Under the pieces are notes generated by a model that saw only the letters and a list, made by a program, of their open reading frames with translations, had not been told where the DNA came from and did not search any database. From NCBI GenBank assembly GCA_004296775.1, contig RHGE01000062.1:1-34438 (forward strand): a stretch of 34,438 nucleotides of DNA. The letters are read 5' to 3'. Both the position numbers and the translations under genes were made by a program. Below are positions 27,188 through 34,438 of this stretch, piece by piece (positions within the stretch are counted from its first letter, which is position 1; each line of letters starts with the position of its first letter). The DNA is from Marinilabiliaceae bacterium JC017 (lineage in GTDB: Bacteria > Bacteroidota > Bacteroidia > Bacteroidales > Marinilabiliaceae).

Positions 27188-27304
27188 ATGCAAATTCATA
27201 AAGTGATTAATTTAAGAGCGGTTTCAAAAACTGCTTTTGTTTTAAGAATGACAAGGGAAGGTATAGATTTTACGTCTTGTTTGCATATTTCACTAGTGGT
27301 GTGA
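27188..27304 (+). pseudogene. 5' remnant of a ferredoxin-NADP reductase-like gene
   Basis: The ATG lies one base after the radical SAM stop. The 38 codons read HKVINLRAVSKTAFVLR, then EGIDFTSCLHISL, and end at TGA. This matches the beginning of FNR-type FAD-binding domains (first strand, then FxPGQHISLG), with the usual PGQ replaced by SCL. Beyond the stop, up to about 27350, the reading frame is broken and only faint similarity remains. The other end of the same kind of protein lies beyond the IS630 element at about 28642-28830. About 90 residues from the middle are not found. Confidence 0.65.
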
Positions 27305-27329
27305 TTCGCAATTTATAGGATTTATATTT

Positions 27330-28620
27330 AGGTTCGTTATTTCATATGGCACTCAAAGAATACTTCGGCAGATAAAGTAGATAAATTTGTTGTTATCTTT
27401 GTTCTATGGGAAGAAAAGCTGTTAAAATAGTCCTTACTAATCGGGTAGAGGTTTTAATAGAGAAAGAAGTAAAAAGACGTCAATTGGAGAAGCATTTTTA
27501 TGAACGGTTCATTATATTTTAAGAAGTGCAAGGGGTATGTCTAACAAAGCTATAGTAAAAGAATTGTGCTGTAACTATTGAAAAGTAAGCATGTGGCGTA
27601 ACCGTTGGATTGAGAGTACTGAAAATTTTGATATAACATTAGATCAAGATGGTAGTTTGTTATCAGACAGAAATATTATAGAAATAATAAATATTCTATT
27701 ATCAGACAGATCAGGTTCTGGTTGCCCTTCTGGATTCACAGAAGAAGATCTAATGCTGTTGCAATTATTAGCATGTGAAGATCCTCAGAAATATAATCTC
27801 CCATTTACAAACTGGACTCATAAGGAATTATCAAAACAAGCTACCAAAATAGGGATAAATATATCTCCTTCCTGGTATGGAATTCTCTTAAAAAACGACT
27901 TGCGACCTCAAAAATCGGAATATTGGATTTTCCCTAAAATAGAAGATGAACAAGAATTTGTGGAAATAATAACAAAAGTCAGCCTAATCTACAAAGAAGC
28001 TTTAGAACCTAATAATAAGATAGTGGTTACTTGTACGGATGAAAAGAAGGATATTCATGCTATTAATAGTATGAAAACCAAACCTGCGGAAAAAGGCAAG
28101 CCCCAAAAGATAGATCCCGAGTATAAAAGAAACGGCACAACATGTCTTATAGCTGGCTTAGATGTGAAAACAGGAAAAATAGCGCATTATTCTCAAGGTC
28201 AAACACGACAAGAAGATGATTCCTAAAATATATTCAGGGGATTGTAAAAACAAATCCAGATGCTACATATATTATTGTTTGTGACCAATTAAATGCGCAT
28301 AAATCAGAATCTTTAGTCAAGTGTGTTGCAAAACAAATCAATTACAAAGGAGAACTTGGAATCAAAGGGAAATCAGGTATATTGAAATCAATGAAAATCA
28401 GAATGATGTTTCTGGAAGATAAAACTCACAGAATCCGTTTTCAATTTACACCTAAACACTGCTCCTGGATGAACCAAATTGAAAATTGGTTTAGTTTCTT
28501 ACAAAAAAGGGTGATTAAAAACGGACAATTTAGGTCGGTTGAAATACTTGAAGAAAATAAAGATGCTTTTACAATATTATGACCAATACTTAGCCATGGC
28601 TTTTTAAGGGCGAAAAATAC
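27330..28620 (+). mobile_element. Decayed IS630-family insertion sequence
   Basis: A transposase gene with several lesions occupies 27408-28607. It is flanked on both sides by pieces of one reductase gene, which marks this stretch as an insertion. The outer limits are approximate: I could not find convincing terminal inverted repeats. TTTAGGTTCG near 27331 and TTTACGAATG on the opposite strand near 28631 are weak candidates. IS630 elements duplicate a TA target, too short to identify here. Confidence 0.7.
27408..28607 (+). pseudogene. IS630-family transposase pseudogene
   Basis: The N-terminal helix-turn-helix part starts MGRKAVKIVLTNRVEVL, is broken after about 38 codons by a frame change, and carries an internal TGA near 27581. 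The main part (27591-28226) holds the first catalytic Asp in TCTDEKKD and ends DVKTGKIAHYSQGQTRQEDDS. One missing T near 28219 moves the rest into another frame, which continues as FLKYIQGIV, CDQLNAHKSESL (second Asp), GIKGKSGILKSM, TPKHCSWMNQIENWF (catalytic Glu). A further frame change near 28565 precedes the usual end YYDQYLAMAF. All three catalytic residues survive, but at least four lesions make the element dead. Confidence 0.85.
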
Positions 28621-28641
28621 ATTCGTAAACTTACAATTTGA

Positions 28642-28830
28642 AGTACTAGTCGAACGAATGAAGGAGATACGAATGGGCGCGTCACAGAGGTATTTAAAAG
28701 TATCGATGTTAGCGAATTTATATATTTTTCTTTTACGGAAGGTGCGATATGTTGGATGATGTATATGATTTACTGGAAGAGAAAGGCGTTGAGCGTGGAA
28801 AAATAAAAACAGAAGGTTATTTTAATGAGA
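28642..28830 (+). pseudogene. 3' remnant of the ferredoxin-NADP reductase-like gene
   Basis: One frame from 28642 gives SRTNEGDTNGRVTEVF and KSIDVSEF, the GRVT segment of FNR NAD-binding domains. After a frame change, 28749 onward gives MLDDVYDLLEEKG and KIKTEGYF, the standard C-terminal helix and terminal aromatic residue of the family. One more T after TEGYF would restore a TAA stop, so another single base may be missing. The order and spacing agree with the 5' piece at 27188, so both are probably halves of one gene interrupted by the IS630 element. The last bases touch the start of the next glycosyltransferase gene. Confidence 0.65.
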
Positions 28831-29922
28831 ATAGTTGTAACAGGAACCCGAGGTATCCCGAATATTTTAGGCGGGGTTGAAACACACTGTCAGGAATTGT
28901 ATCCAAGGATTGTTGATGCCGGACATGAAGTTATCCTAATAAGGCGAAAAGCCTATGTCGACGAAAAGCCTATTCTTATAAAATATAAAGGTGTTAAATT
29001 AAAAGACATTTGGATTCCCAGGCATAAGAGCTTTGAGGCAATCATTCATACATTTCTGGCGGTACTGTATGCCAGGAAGGTTAAGGCAGATATATTACAT
29101 GTTCATGCTATTGGACCGGCTATAATGATTCCATTTGCCAGATTATTAGGTTTAAAAGTAGTGATGACACACCATGGTCCTGATTATGATCGTCTGAAAT
29201 GGAATAAAGTAGCCAAATCAATATTGAAAATTGGTGAATATCTGGGTGTATGTTTCGCAAATAAAGTAATTGTCATTTCAAAAGTAATCGATGAAATAGT
29301 TAAGAATAGGTGCATAAAGGCGGATACTGAATTAGTTTTTAATGGGGTTGATGTAGTTCCTGTTCAGAATAATGATGAATTATTGGCAGGCTATGGGTTG
29401 AAGAGTAAAAATTATATTGTGGCCGTAGGTCGTTTCGTTCCGGAGAAAGGATTTCATGATCTGATATGTGCCTATAAAAATATCGAAACATACATGCCCC
29501 TTGTACTCATAGGTGATGCCGATCACGAGTCAGATTATAGCTTGGAGCTAAAAAAGCAAGCAAAAGCAAACAATGTTATTTTAACAGGATTTAAATCCGG
29601 AGATGAGTTAAGAACTTTATTTGGAAATGCACAATTGTTTGTTTTACCATCTTATCACGAAGGCTTGCCAATTGCTTTACTGGAAGCGATGTCATTTGGT
29701 TTGAGTGTGCTTGTTAGCGATATTCCGGCCAATAAAATGGTGGATTTGTTAGAAACCGAGTACTTTAAGGTTGGTGATTGTCAGGATTTGAAAGAGAAAA
29801 TTATGCTTAAACTTAGCAATGAAAACTTTAAGGATTATAGATATTTGATTGAGCAGAAATATAATTGGGATAAAATTGCGAATAAAACCATTAGCATTTA
29901 TAAACAGGTTAAGCATAATTAA
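28825..29922 (+). CDS. Family 4 glycosyltransferase, RGIP-GGVET type
   Basis: 365 residues, GT-B fold. The N-terminus VVTGTRGIPNILGGVETH (4-21) is the signature of a family 4 group that includes rhamnosyl- and galactosyl-transferases of capsule loci. The C-terminal half carries VAVGRFVPEKGFHDLI, LVLIGDAD, and LPSYHEGLPIALLEAMSFG with the E-x7-E pattern. It is placed directly before the rhamnose pathway genes, which makes transfer of L-rhamnose attractive but unproven. The ATG at 28825 overlaps the tail of the reductase remnant. No promoter of the usual type was found immediately upstream, so its expression may depend on read-through from the main operon. Confidence 0.9.
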   Translation: MRIVVTGTRGIPNILGGVETHCQELYPRIVDAGHEVILIRRKAYVDEKPILIKYKGVKLKDIWIPRHKSFEAIIHTFLAVLYARKVKADILHVHAIGPAIMIPFARLLGLKVVMTHHGPDYDRLKWNKVAKSILKIGEYLGVCFANKVIVISKVIDEIVKNRCIKADTELVFNGVDVVPVQNNDELLAGYGLKSKNYIVAVGRFVPEKGFHDLICAYKNIETYMPLVLIGDADHESDYSLELKKQAKANNVILTGFKSGDELRTLFGNAQLFVLPSYHEGLPIALLEAMSFGLSVLVSDIPANKMVDLLETEYFKVGDCQDLKEKIMLKLSNENFKDYRYLIEQKYNWDKIANKTISIYKQVKHN

Positions 29923-29943
29923 ATAAATTTATAATTCCATCTT

Positions 29944-30825
29944 ATGAAAGGCATAATACTAGCCGGAGGTTCTGGTACACGTTTACATCCAATAACATTG
30001 GCAACCTCAAAGCAATTATTGCCGGTGTATGATAAGCCCATGGTTTATTATCCATTGTCAGTATTAATGTTAGCAGGTGTTAAAGAGATGTTAATTATTA
30101 CGACAACGGAAGACCAGGCAGGTTTTATTCGCATATTAGGTGATGGTTCACAATGGGGGATAATTCTTGAATATATTGTTCAGCCTTCGCCGGATGGTCT
30201 AGCGCAGGCTTTTATATTAGGGGAAGAATTTATTGGTGATGAAGATGTGTGCTTGGTATTAGGAGATAATATTTTCTATGGTCATGGATTTGTTGAATTA
30301 TTAGAAAATGCTGTTCAAACAGTATCCAAAGAAAACAAGGCGACTGTATTCGGGTATTGGGTGAATGATCCGGAGCGTTATGGCGTTTGTACCTTTGATG
30401 AAAAAGGCAATGTAACAACTATTGAAGAAAAGCCGGATGAGCCGAAATCTAATTACGCTGTTGTTGGATTGTATTTTTATCCTAATGATGTGATTCAGGT
30501 AGCAAAAACCATAAAACCAAGTGCGAGGGGAGAACTGGAAATAACTACCGTTAACCAGTGTTATCTAAATGAAAGTCGATTAAAAGTTGAATTGATGGGT
30601 CGTGGTTATGCTTGGTTAGATACAGGAACGCATGAGTCATTATTAGAGGCCAGTCAATTTATTGAAACTTTGGAAAAGAGGATTGGATTGAAAGTTGCTT
30701 GTCCGGAAGAGATTGCATTCTCGAAAGGATGGATTTCCCGAGAGAAATTATTGATACAGGGAGAAAAGTTAAAGAAAAATCAATACGGTCAATATTTGTT
30801 GTCCATTGCTAAGCGAAAGATATGA
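29944..30825 (+). CDS. rfbA: Glucose-1-phosphate thymidylyltransferase
   Basis: First step of dTDP-L-rhamnose synthesis: dTTP plus glucose-1-phosphate to dTDP-glucose. 293 residues, the normal length. The nucleotide-binding loop [16 protein letters not shown] is at 3-18 and [17 protein letters not shown] at 23-39. [32 protein letters not shown] and [19 protein letters not shown] complete the active site. It starts the run rmlA-C-D-B and overlaps rmlC as ATGA. Confidence 0.97.
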   Translation: MKGIILAGGSGTRLHPITLATSKQLLPVYDKPMVYYPLSVLMLAGVKEMLIITTTEDQAGFIRILGDGSQWGIILEYIVQPSPDGLAQAFILGEEFIGDEDVCLVLGDNIFYGHGFVELLENAVQTVSKENKATVFGYWVNDPERYGVCTFDEKGNVTTIEEKPDEPKSNYAVVGLYFYPNDVIQVAKTIKPSARGELEITTVNQCYLNESRLKVELMGRGYAWLDTGTHESLLEASQFIETLEKRIGLKVACPEEIAFSKGWISREKLLIQGEKLKKNQYGQYLLSIAKRKI

Positions 30826-31370
30826 AGTTCATAGAGACAGAAATTAAAGGATTATTTATCATAGAACCTCGGATTTATGGCGATCACCGGGGTTATTTTT
30901 TTGAGTCTTTTAACCAGCGAGAGTTCGAAGAGAATGTGGGGAAGGTACAATTTGTTCAGGATAATGAATCATGTTCCAGCTGCGGTGTATTAAGAGGTTT
31001 ACATTTTCAGAAACCGCCTTTCCATCAGGCTAAACTGGTGAGGTGTGTTAATGGGCAGGTTTTGGATGTGGCCGTCGACTTACGTAAAGGATCGCCAACA
31101 TTTGGCAAGCATGTATCGGTTGTACTTTCTGATGAAAATAAACGTCAGTTTTTTGTGCCTAGGGGATTTGCACATGGCTTTGTAGTGTTAAGTAAATCGG
31201 CTATTTTCTCTTATAAGGTGGATAATTGGTATGCGCCTGAACATGATTCCGGTATTACCTGGAATGATCCAACATTAAATATCGATTGGCAAATTCCTGA
31301 GGAATCCATTCTGCTTTCGGGAAAAGATAAGTTGCTTAAATTATTGTCGGATACAGAAATACCTTTTTAA
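30822..31370 (+). CDS. rfbC: dTDP-4-dehydrorhamnose 3,5-epimerase
   Basis: Third step of the rhamnose pathway, epimerising C3 and C5 of dTDP-4-keto-6-deoxyglucose. 182 residues, a cupin fold of the usual length. The segments [17 protein letters not shown] and [11 protein letters not shown] (with the conserved His), [32 protein letters not shown] and DPTLNIDW are diagnostic. The start overlaps rmlA by 4 bases and the next gene starts 1 base after the stop, so the four genes are translated as a block. Confidence 0.96.
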   Translation: MKFIETEIKGLFIIEPRIYGDHRGYFFESFNQREFEENVGKVQFVQDNESCSSCGVLRGLHFQKPPFHQAKLVRCVNGQVLDVAVDLRKGSPTFGKHVSVVLSDENKRQFFVPRGFAHGFVVLSKSAIFSYKVDNWYAPEHDSGITWNDPTLNIDWQIPEESILLSGKDKLLKLLSDTEIPF

Positions 31371-31371
31371 T

Positions 31372-32232
31372 ATGCACATTTTAGTTACAGGTGCTAATGG
31401 TCAATTGGGCTCAGAGTTGCGAGAGTTATCCTCTGATAGTAAGGATGTATTCTTGTTTACCGATGTCCAGGAGTTGGACTTATGTGATAAAGCTGAAGTC
31501 TTTTCTTTTTTTGAGAGTAATAAGGTTGATGTAATTATCAATTGTGCTGCCTATACTGCAGTTGATAAGGCGGAAACGGATGCAGAAATTGCACAAAACG
31601 TTAATGCAATGGCAGTAAAAAATTTAGTGGATGCTGCATTAAAGTGTGATATAAAATTAATCCATGTGTCAACAGATTATGTTTTTAATGGACAGCATTA
31701 TAAACCATGGCACGAAGAGGATGTTGTTTCGCCGTTGGGTGTGTATGGTTATACAAAGCGAGAAGGTGAGAACTATCTATTAGAGTCATATGTAAAAGGT
31801 GTTGTGATTAGAACCTCCTGGTTATATTCATCCTATGGTAATAACTTTGTGAAAACCATGATGCGCCTTGGAAAAGAGCGTAGTGAGTTAGGAGTTATAT
31901 TTGATCAGATTGGTACGCCAACCTATGCGAAAGATTTAGCAGAAGCGATTCTGCATATCTGTCAGCATGATGTATTTGGGTCCGGTAAAAAGTTATTGCA
32001 CTATTCCAATGAAGGGGTGGCTTCTTGGTATGATTTTGCAAAGGCAATCATGGAAATAGCTGATGTGGATTGTGAAGTTAAGCCAATCGAAACAAAAGAT
32101 TATCCGACACCGGCAGCCCGGCCTTTTTACTCCGTGATGAATAAAAAGCTGATTAAAGAAGAATATGCTATAACGATTCCTTATTGGAGAGATGCGTTGA
32201 AAAAGTGCATTGCTAAGATCAAAGAAAATTAA
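31372..32232 (+). CDS. rfbD: dTDP-4-dehydrorhamnose reductase
   Basis: Last step: NADPH-dependent reduction to dTDP-L-rhamnose. 286 residues, a short-chain dehydrogenase of the extended type. The nucleotide-binding motif GANGQLGSEL is at 7-16; NCAAYTAVDKAE, STDYVFNG and the catalytic YGYTKREGE (Tyr and Lys) follow. The C-terminal substrate part includes RTSWLYSSYGNNFVKTM and YPTPAARPFYSVM. It starts 1 base after rmlC. Confidence 0.96.
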   Translation: MHILVTGANGQLGSELRELSSDSKDVFLFTDVQELDLCDKAEVFSFFESNKVDVIINCAAYTAVDKAETDAEIAQNVNAMAVKNLVDAALKCDIKLIHVSTDYVFNGQHYKPWHEEDVVSPLGVYGYTKREGENYLLESYVKGVVIRTSWLYSSYGNNFVKTMMRLGKERSELGVIFDQIGTPTYAKDLAEAILHICQHDVFGSGKKLLHYSNEGVASWYDFAKAIMEIADVDCEVKPIETKDYPTPAARPFYSVMNKKLIKEEYAITIPYWRDALKKCIAKIKEN

Positions 32233-32238
32233 ATAATT

Positions 32239-33252
32239 ATGCAATCAATATTACTAACTGGAGGAGCTGGTTTTATCGGTGCCAATTTTGTGCCGTATTT
32301 TACTCAAAAATACCCGGAATACAGGATCATTAATCTGGATAAATTAACCTATGCCGGAGATGTCAGTAACCTCAGTGAAGTTGAAAACGCAGACAATTAC
32401 GAGTTTGTACAAAGTGATATTTGCAATCGCGAGTTGGTTGAGTTTTTATTTACGAAATACGATATACGAGGTGTCATTCACTTTGCAGCAGAGAGTCATG
32501 TGGATAATTCCATTTCTGGTCCCGAGATCTTTATCAAAACCAATGTCAATGGTACTTTTAATTTGCTGGATGTAGCAAAAAAGTATTGGATGGAGGCACC
32601 GTTTCAGTATAAGGCAGGCTATGAAGGCTGTCGTTTTCACCATATTTCCACCGACGAGGTGTATGGTACATTGGGCGAAACAGGCTTGTTTCGTGAGGAT
32701 ACCCCCTATGCGCCCAATAGTCCTTACTCCTCATCAAAGGCGAGTTCCGATTTATTAGTGCGAGCGTATTTTCATACCTTTGGCATGAATGTTACTACCA
32801 GCAACTGCAGTAATAACTACGGCCCTAAACAGCACAATGAGAAATTAATACCAACCATCATCAGAAAGGCATTAGCTGGTGAGAAGATTCCTATTTATGG
32901 CAATGGTAAAAATGTACGTGATTGGTTATATGTGTTGGATCATTGTACCGGCATTGATTTAGTCTATCATAAAGGACGCGCCGGTGAAACCTATAACATT
33001 GGTGGTAGAAACGAGCGCGATAACCTTTTTATCGTAAATCACATCTGTGAAATACTGGATGGCAAGAAACCTTGCAAGGATGGGTGTTCCTATAAAGAGC
33101 TGATTACTTTTGTAAAAGACCGTGCTGGCCATGATAGAAGGTATGCGATTGATGCAACAAAAATTGAAACAGAATTAGGTTGGAGAGCTAAAGAAAACTT
33201 TGAAACTGGAATTATAAAAACGATTGATTGGTATTTAAGGAAATTTGAATAA
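32239..33252 (+). CDS. rfbB: dTDP-glucose 4,6-dehydratase
   Basis: Second step: dTDP-glucose to dTDP-4-keto-6-deoxyglucose with tightly bound NAD+. 337 residues. The NAD motif GGAGFIGANFV is near the N-terminus. HFAAESHVDNSI, the catalytic STDEVYG (Asp and Glu) and the Tyr/Lys pair in SPYSSSKASSD are present, followed by TTSNCSNNYGP and RDWLYVLDHC. It is the last gene of the rml block and is followed by a strong terminator 144 bases downstream. Confidence 0.97.
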   Translation: MQSILLTGGAGFIGANFVPYFTQKYPEYRIINLDKLTYAGDVSNLSEVENADNYEFVQSDICNRELVEFLFTKYDIRGVIHFAAESHVDNSISGPEIFIKTNVNGTFNLLDVAKKYWMEAPFQYKAGYEGCRFHHISTDEVYGTLGETGLFREDTPYAPNSPYSSSKASSDLLVRAYFHTFGMNVTTSNCSNNYGPKQHNEKLIPTIIRKALAGEKIPIYGNGKNVRDWLYVLDHCTGIDLVYHKGRAGETYNIGGRNERDNLFIVNHICEILDGKKPCKDGCSYKELITFVKDRAGHDRRYAIDATKIETELGWRAKENFETGIIKTIDWYLRKFE

Positions 33253-33395
33253 TAAAATATTGTAATACATGAGTCCCCTCCAAAAAGTGGATTTCGGCAA
33301 TTTTACAATTAATGCCATGCTGTATATTATATACTATTTTTAGAAAAAAATCTACCTTAAAATTGGTTTTCAAAGTGGATTTAATGAATTTGTTG

Positions 33396-33437
33396 AAGGT
33401 TTACCCTCTTTTCTCGAAGAAGGGAAACCTTTTTTTG
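33396..33437 (+). terminator. Intrinsic terminator after the rml genes
   Basis: AAGGTTT at 33396-33402 pairs with 33425-33431, and the inner ACCCTCTT pairs with AAGAAGGG with one bulge, around a short loop. A tract of T runs from 33430 to 33437. It ends the polysaccharide transcription unit. The 143 bases between rmlB and this stem hold nothing that I can identify. Confidence 0.8.
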
Positions 33438-33489
33438 GTTTCTTGGGTGTATAATAAGCATATTATAGTTATGTAATAAACTGCACAGT

Positions 33490-33660
33490 GGGAAAATATA
33501 TTAAGAAACAATCCATTCCGTTAGACAGGTAAGTTTTTAGCTAACTAGTAGCCTCTTGCTTGATTGCCTGCGGATGGAATTAGTACCTTCGATAATGCCA
33601 TTCATTTAGCTTCATGTCGAATTCTACAGTCGTTTTTGAGTTGTTTATCTAATGAATGTT
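33490..33660 (-). pseudogene. Remnant of an ISL3-like transposase
   Basis: On the minus strand, 33599 down to 33537 reads NGIIEGTNSI in one frame. A neighbouring frame then reads NQARGY, a stop, and KNL. Together they match the C-terminal pattern NGxIEGxNSxIQxxKxxARGYRxxKNF of ISL3-family transposases as I know it. Frameshifts and stops show it is dead. Limits are approximate and no inverted repeats were found. From 33661 to 33711 nothing further is recognised. Confidence 0.4.
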
Positions 33661-33711
33661 TTCCCTGATACATAACTCTTATGTCGTGTTGGCTTTATTT
33701 TTGATTAACGA

Positions 33712-34002
33712 GTGAAAGTTGAATTTTTGCCTTCAGATTTTGGGTGGTCCGATTTGGGTACCTGGCGAAGTCTTTGGGAGAAACGTTTTAAGGATGCCAA
33801 TGGGAATAGTGTGGTTGGTTCAGATGTATCTTTATATGACTGCGAGGATACGAGTGTTACTGTTCCGGATGATCGTGCTGTGGTGTTGCAGGGATTGAAA
33901 GATTATATCGTGACGGAAGCCAATGGAGTGTTTATGGTATGTAAGAAACAGGAGGAGCAGCGGATTAAGGAGTTTCAAAGGGAAGTTAAAAAACGAAGTT
34001 AA
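33712..34002 (+). pseudogene. 3' fragment of mannose-1-phosphate guanylyltransferase
   Basis: The 96 residues from a GTG are the C-terminal third of a ManC/GMP-type enzyme: LPSDFGWSDLGTWRSLWEKR, then ANGNSVVGSDVSLYDCEDTSVTVPDD, VLQGLKDYIVTEANGVFMVC and EEQRIKEFQ. The family is about 350-360 residues, and the nucleotide-binding loop and the catalytic middle are missing. The frame is closed by a TAA a few codons upstream, and the homology begins abruptly beside the ISL3-like remnant. It is most simply a gene cut by an insertion or deletion, without activity. Confidence 0.8.
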
Positions 34003-34438
34003 GGTTTCATGCGGAGGCGCTAAGGCTGCAAAGCAATGCTACAAAAATGTAATAAACCTTTCAGGCGATGAAACATGCCGGTTTGTTATAGGAAGAGGAA
34101 TCAACAAGCAAAGGCCGCAAGTAAATGTTTTAAATAAGCGCACTTTTTGAGTCATATTAGCTGTTTTAGCCTCAATGTCGTTTAGTTAATAAATATCTCT
34201 AAATAGTACATTTATCATAGCTATATCTGACTGATATATAGTATATTTACACTGTAAGAATCAGAAAAAACTTTTCTGATTTTCGAGTAAAAATCACAGA
34301 AAATATCAATTATGAGCTTGACACAACAGAGTTCCACCGTAACACAGTACAGTGTTGCGAAAAAAAACTTTTTGTTCGCAAACGAGAGCTCACATTAAGA
34401 AATGTCATCTTATTAATCATGTCTCTACACCGAGCAGT
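34003..34438. other. Non-coding end of the window with hairpins
   Basis: No convincing gene is seen. Positions 34012-34036 hold a GGAGGCGCTAAGGCTGCAAAG-like string, of a kind often dispersed between genes. A perfect 10-bp stem (34259-34268 with 34272-34281, 3-base loop) is followed by TTCG rather than a T run. A further foldable stretch lies at about 34350-34383 with outer arms TGCGAA and TTCGCA. A 28-codon frame from the ATG at 34312 (start MSLTQQSSTVTQ) has no recognisable relatives. The region may be the leader of a gene beyond the window. Confidence 0.4.

Noticed and set aside
27214-27243. Stem of about 11 bp with a T-rich tail just after the radical SAM gene, resembling a terminator
   Set aside because: It lies inside the 5' coding remnant of the reductase (codons for AVSKTAFVLR), so the pairing is probably a by-product of coding sequence. 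It may still weaken transcription now that the gene is dead.
27330-28640. Possible terminal inverted repeats of the IS630 element
   Set aside because: The best pairing (TTTAGGTTCG against TTTACGAATG) matches at only about ten of eighteen positions, not enough to define the ends.
34312-34398. Small frame of 28 codons starting MSLTQQSSTVTQ
   Set aside because: Too short and without recognisable relatives; overlapping hairpins suggest a non-coding leader. Kept only as a note in the end region.

Overview
The window looks like a Bacteroidota chromosome, most likely Bacteroidales/Marinilabiliales-like. It is AT-rich, ileS, a DksA/TraR-type gene and lspA are neighbours, and the clearest promoter fits the Bacteroidota pattern TTTG-N20-TAnnTTTG. 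All intact genes lie on the + strand. There are no tRNA, rRNA or CRISPR loci that I can see.

Layout. Positions 1-700 are non-coding, with two identical 48-base hairpin repeats. Positions 774-5332 are housekeeping: isoleucyl-tRNA synthetase (eukaryote-like type), a DksA/TraR-like regulator and lipoprotein signal peptidase, closed by an intrinsic terminator. Positions 5520-5767 hold a promoter-like motif and a leader with two hairpins whose arms could pair with each other, a candidate attenuator. From 5768 to 27186 one tightly packed operon encodes a Wzx/Wzy-type surface polysaccharide: SLBB export protein, two Wzz-like chain-length proteins (the first frameshifted), UDP-glucose dehydrogenase, acetyltransferase, two pyruvyl-transferase-family proteins, an FrhB-like flavo-iron-sulfur protein, flippase, polymerase, three glycosyltransferases, a nitroreductase-like protein, an unusual membrane/beta-helix fusion, and a radical SAM protein. 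Positions 27188-28830 hold a ferredoxin-NADP-reductase-like gene in two decayed ends, separated by a dead IS630-family element. Positions 28825-33252 encode a further glycosyltransferase and rmlA-C-D-B (dTDP-L-rhamnose), ended by a terminator at 33396-33437. Positions 33490-34002 are wreckage: an ISL3-like transposase remnant and the last third of a mannose-1-phosphate guanylyltransferase gene.

How it works together (inference). ugd supplies UDP-glucuronate and rml supplies dTDP-rhamnose. Four glycosyltransferases assemble a lipid-linked repeat, Wzx flips it, Wzy polymerises it, Wzz sets length, and the SLBB protein passes it through the outer membrane. Acetyl and possibly pyruvyl groups decorate it. 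No initiating phosphoglycosyl transferase and no Wzc-type kinase are visible, so these must be encoded elsewhere.

Most interesting points: (1) a polytopic membrane domain joined to a pectate-lyase-like beta-helix, with the reading frame broken exactly at an A7-G6 run carrying a textbook -1 slippery heptamer; (2) a radical SAM gene followed 1 base later by a flavin reductase gene that an IS630 element appears to have split; (3) four redox proteins of unknown role inside one polysaccharide locus; (4) a possible attenuator in the operon leader; (5) repeated single-base losses, mostly in homopolymers, which could be decay, recoding or sequencing error.
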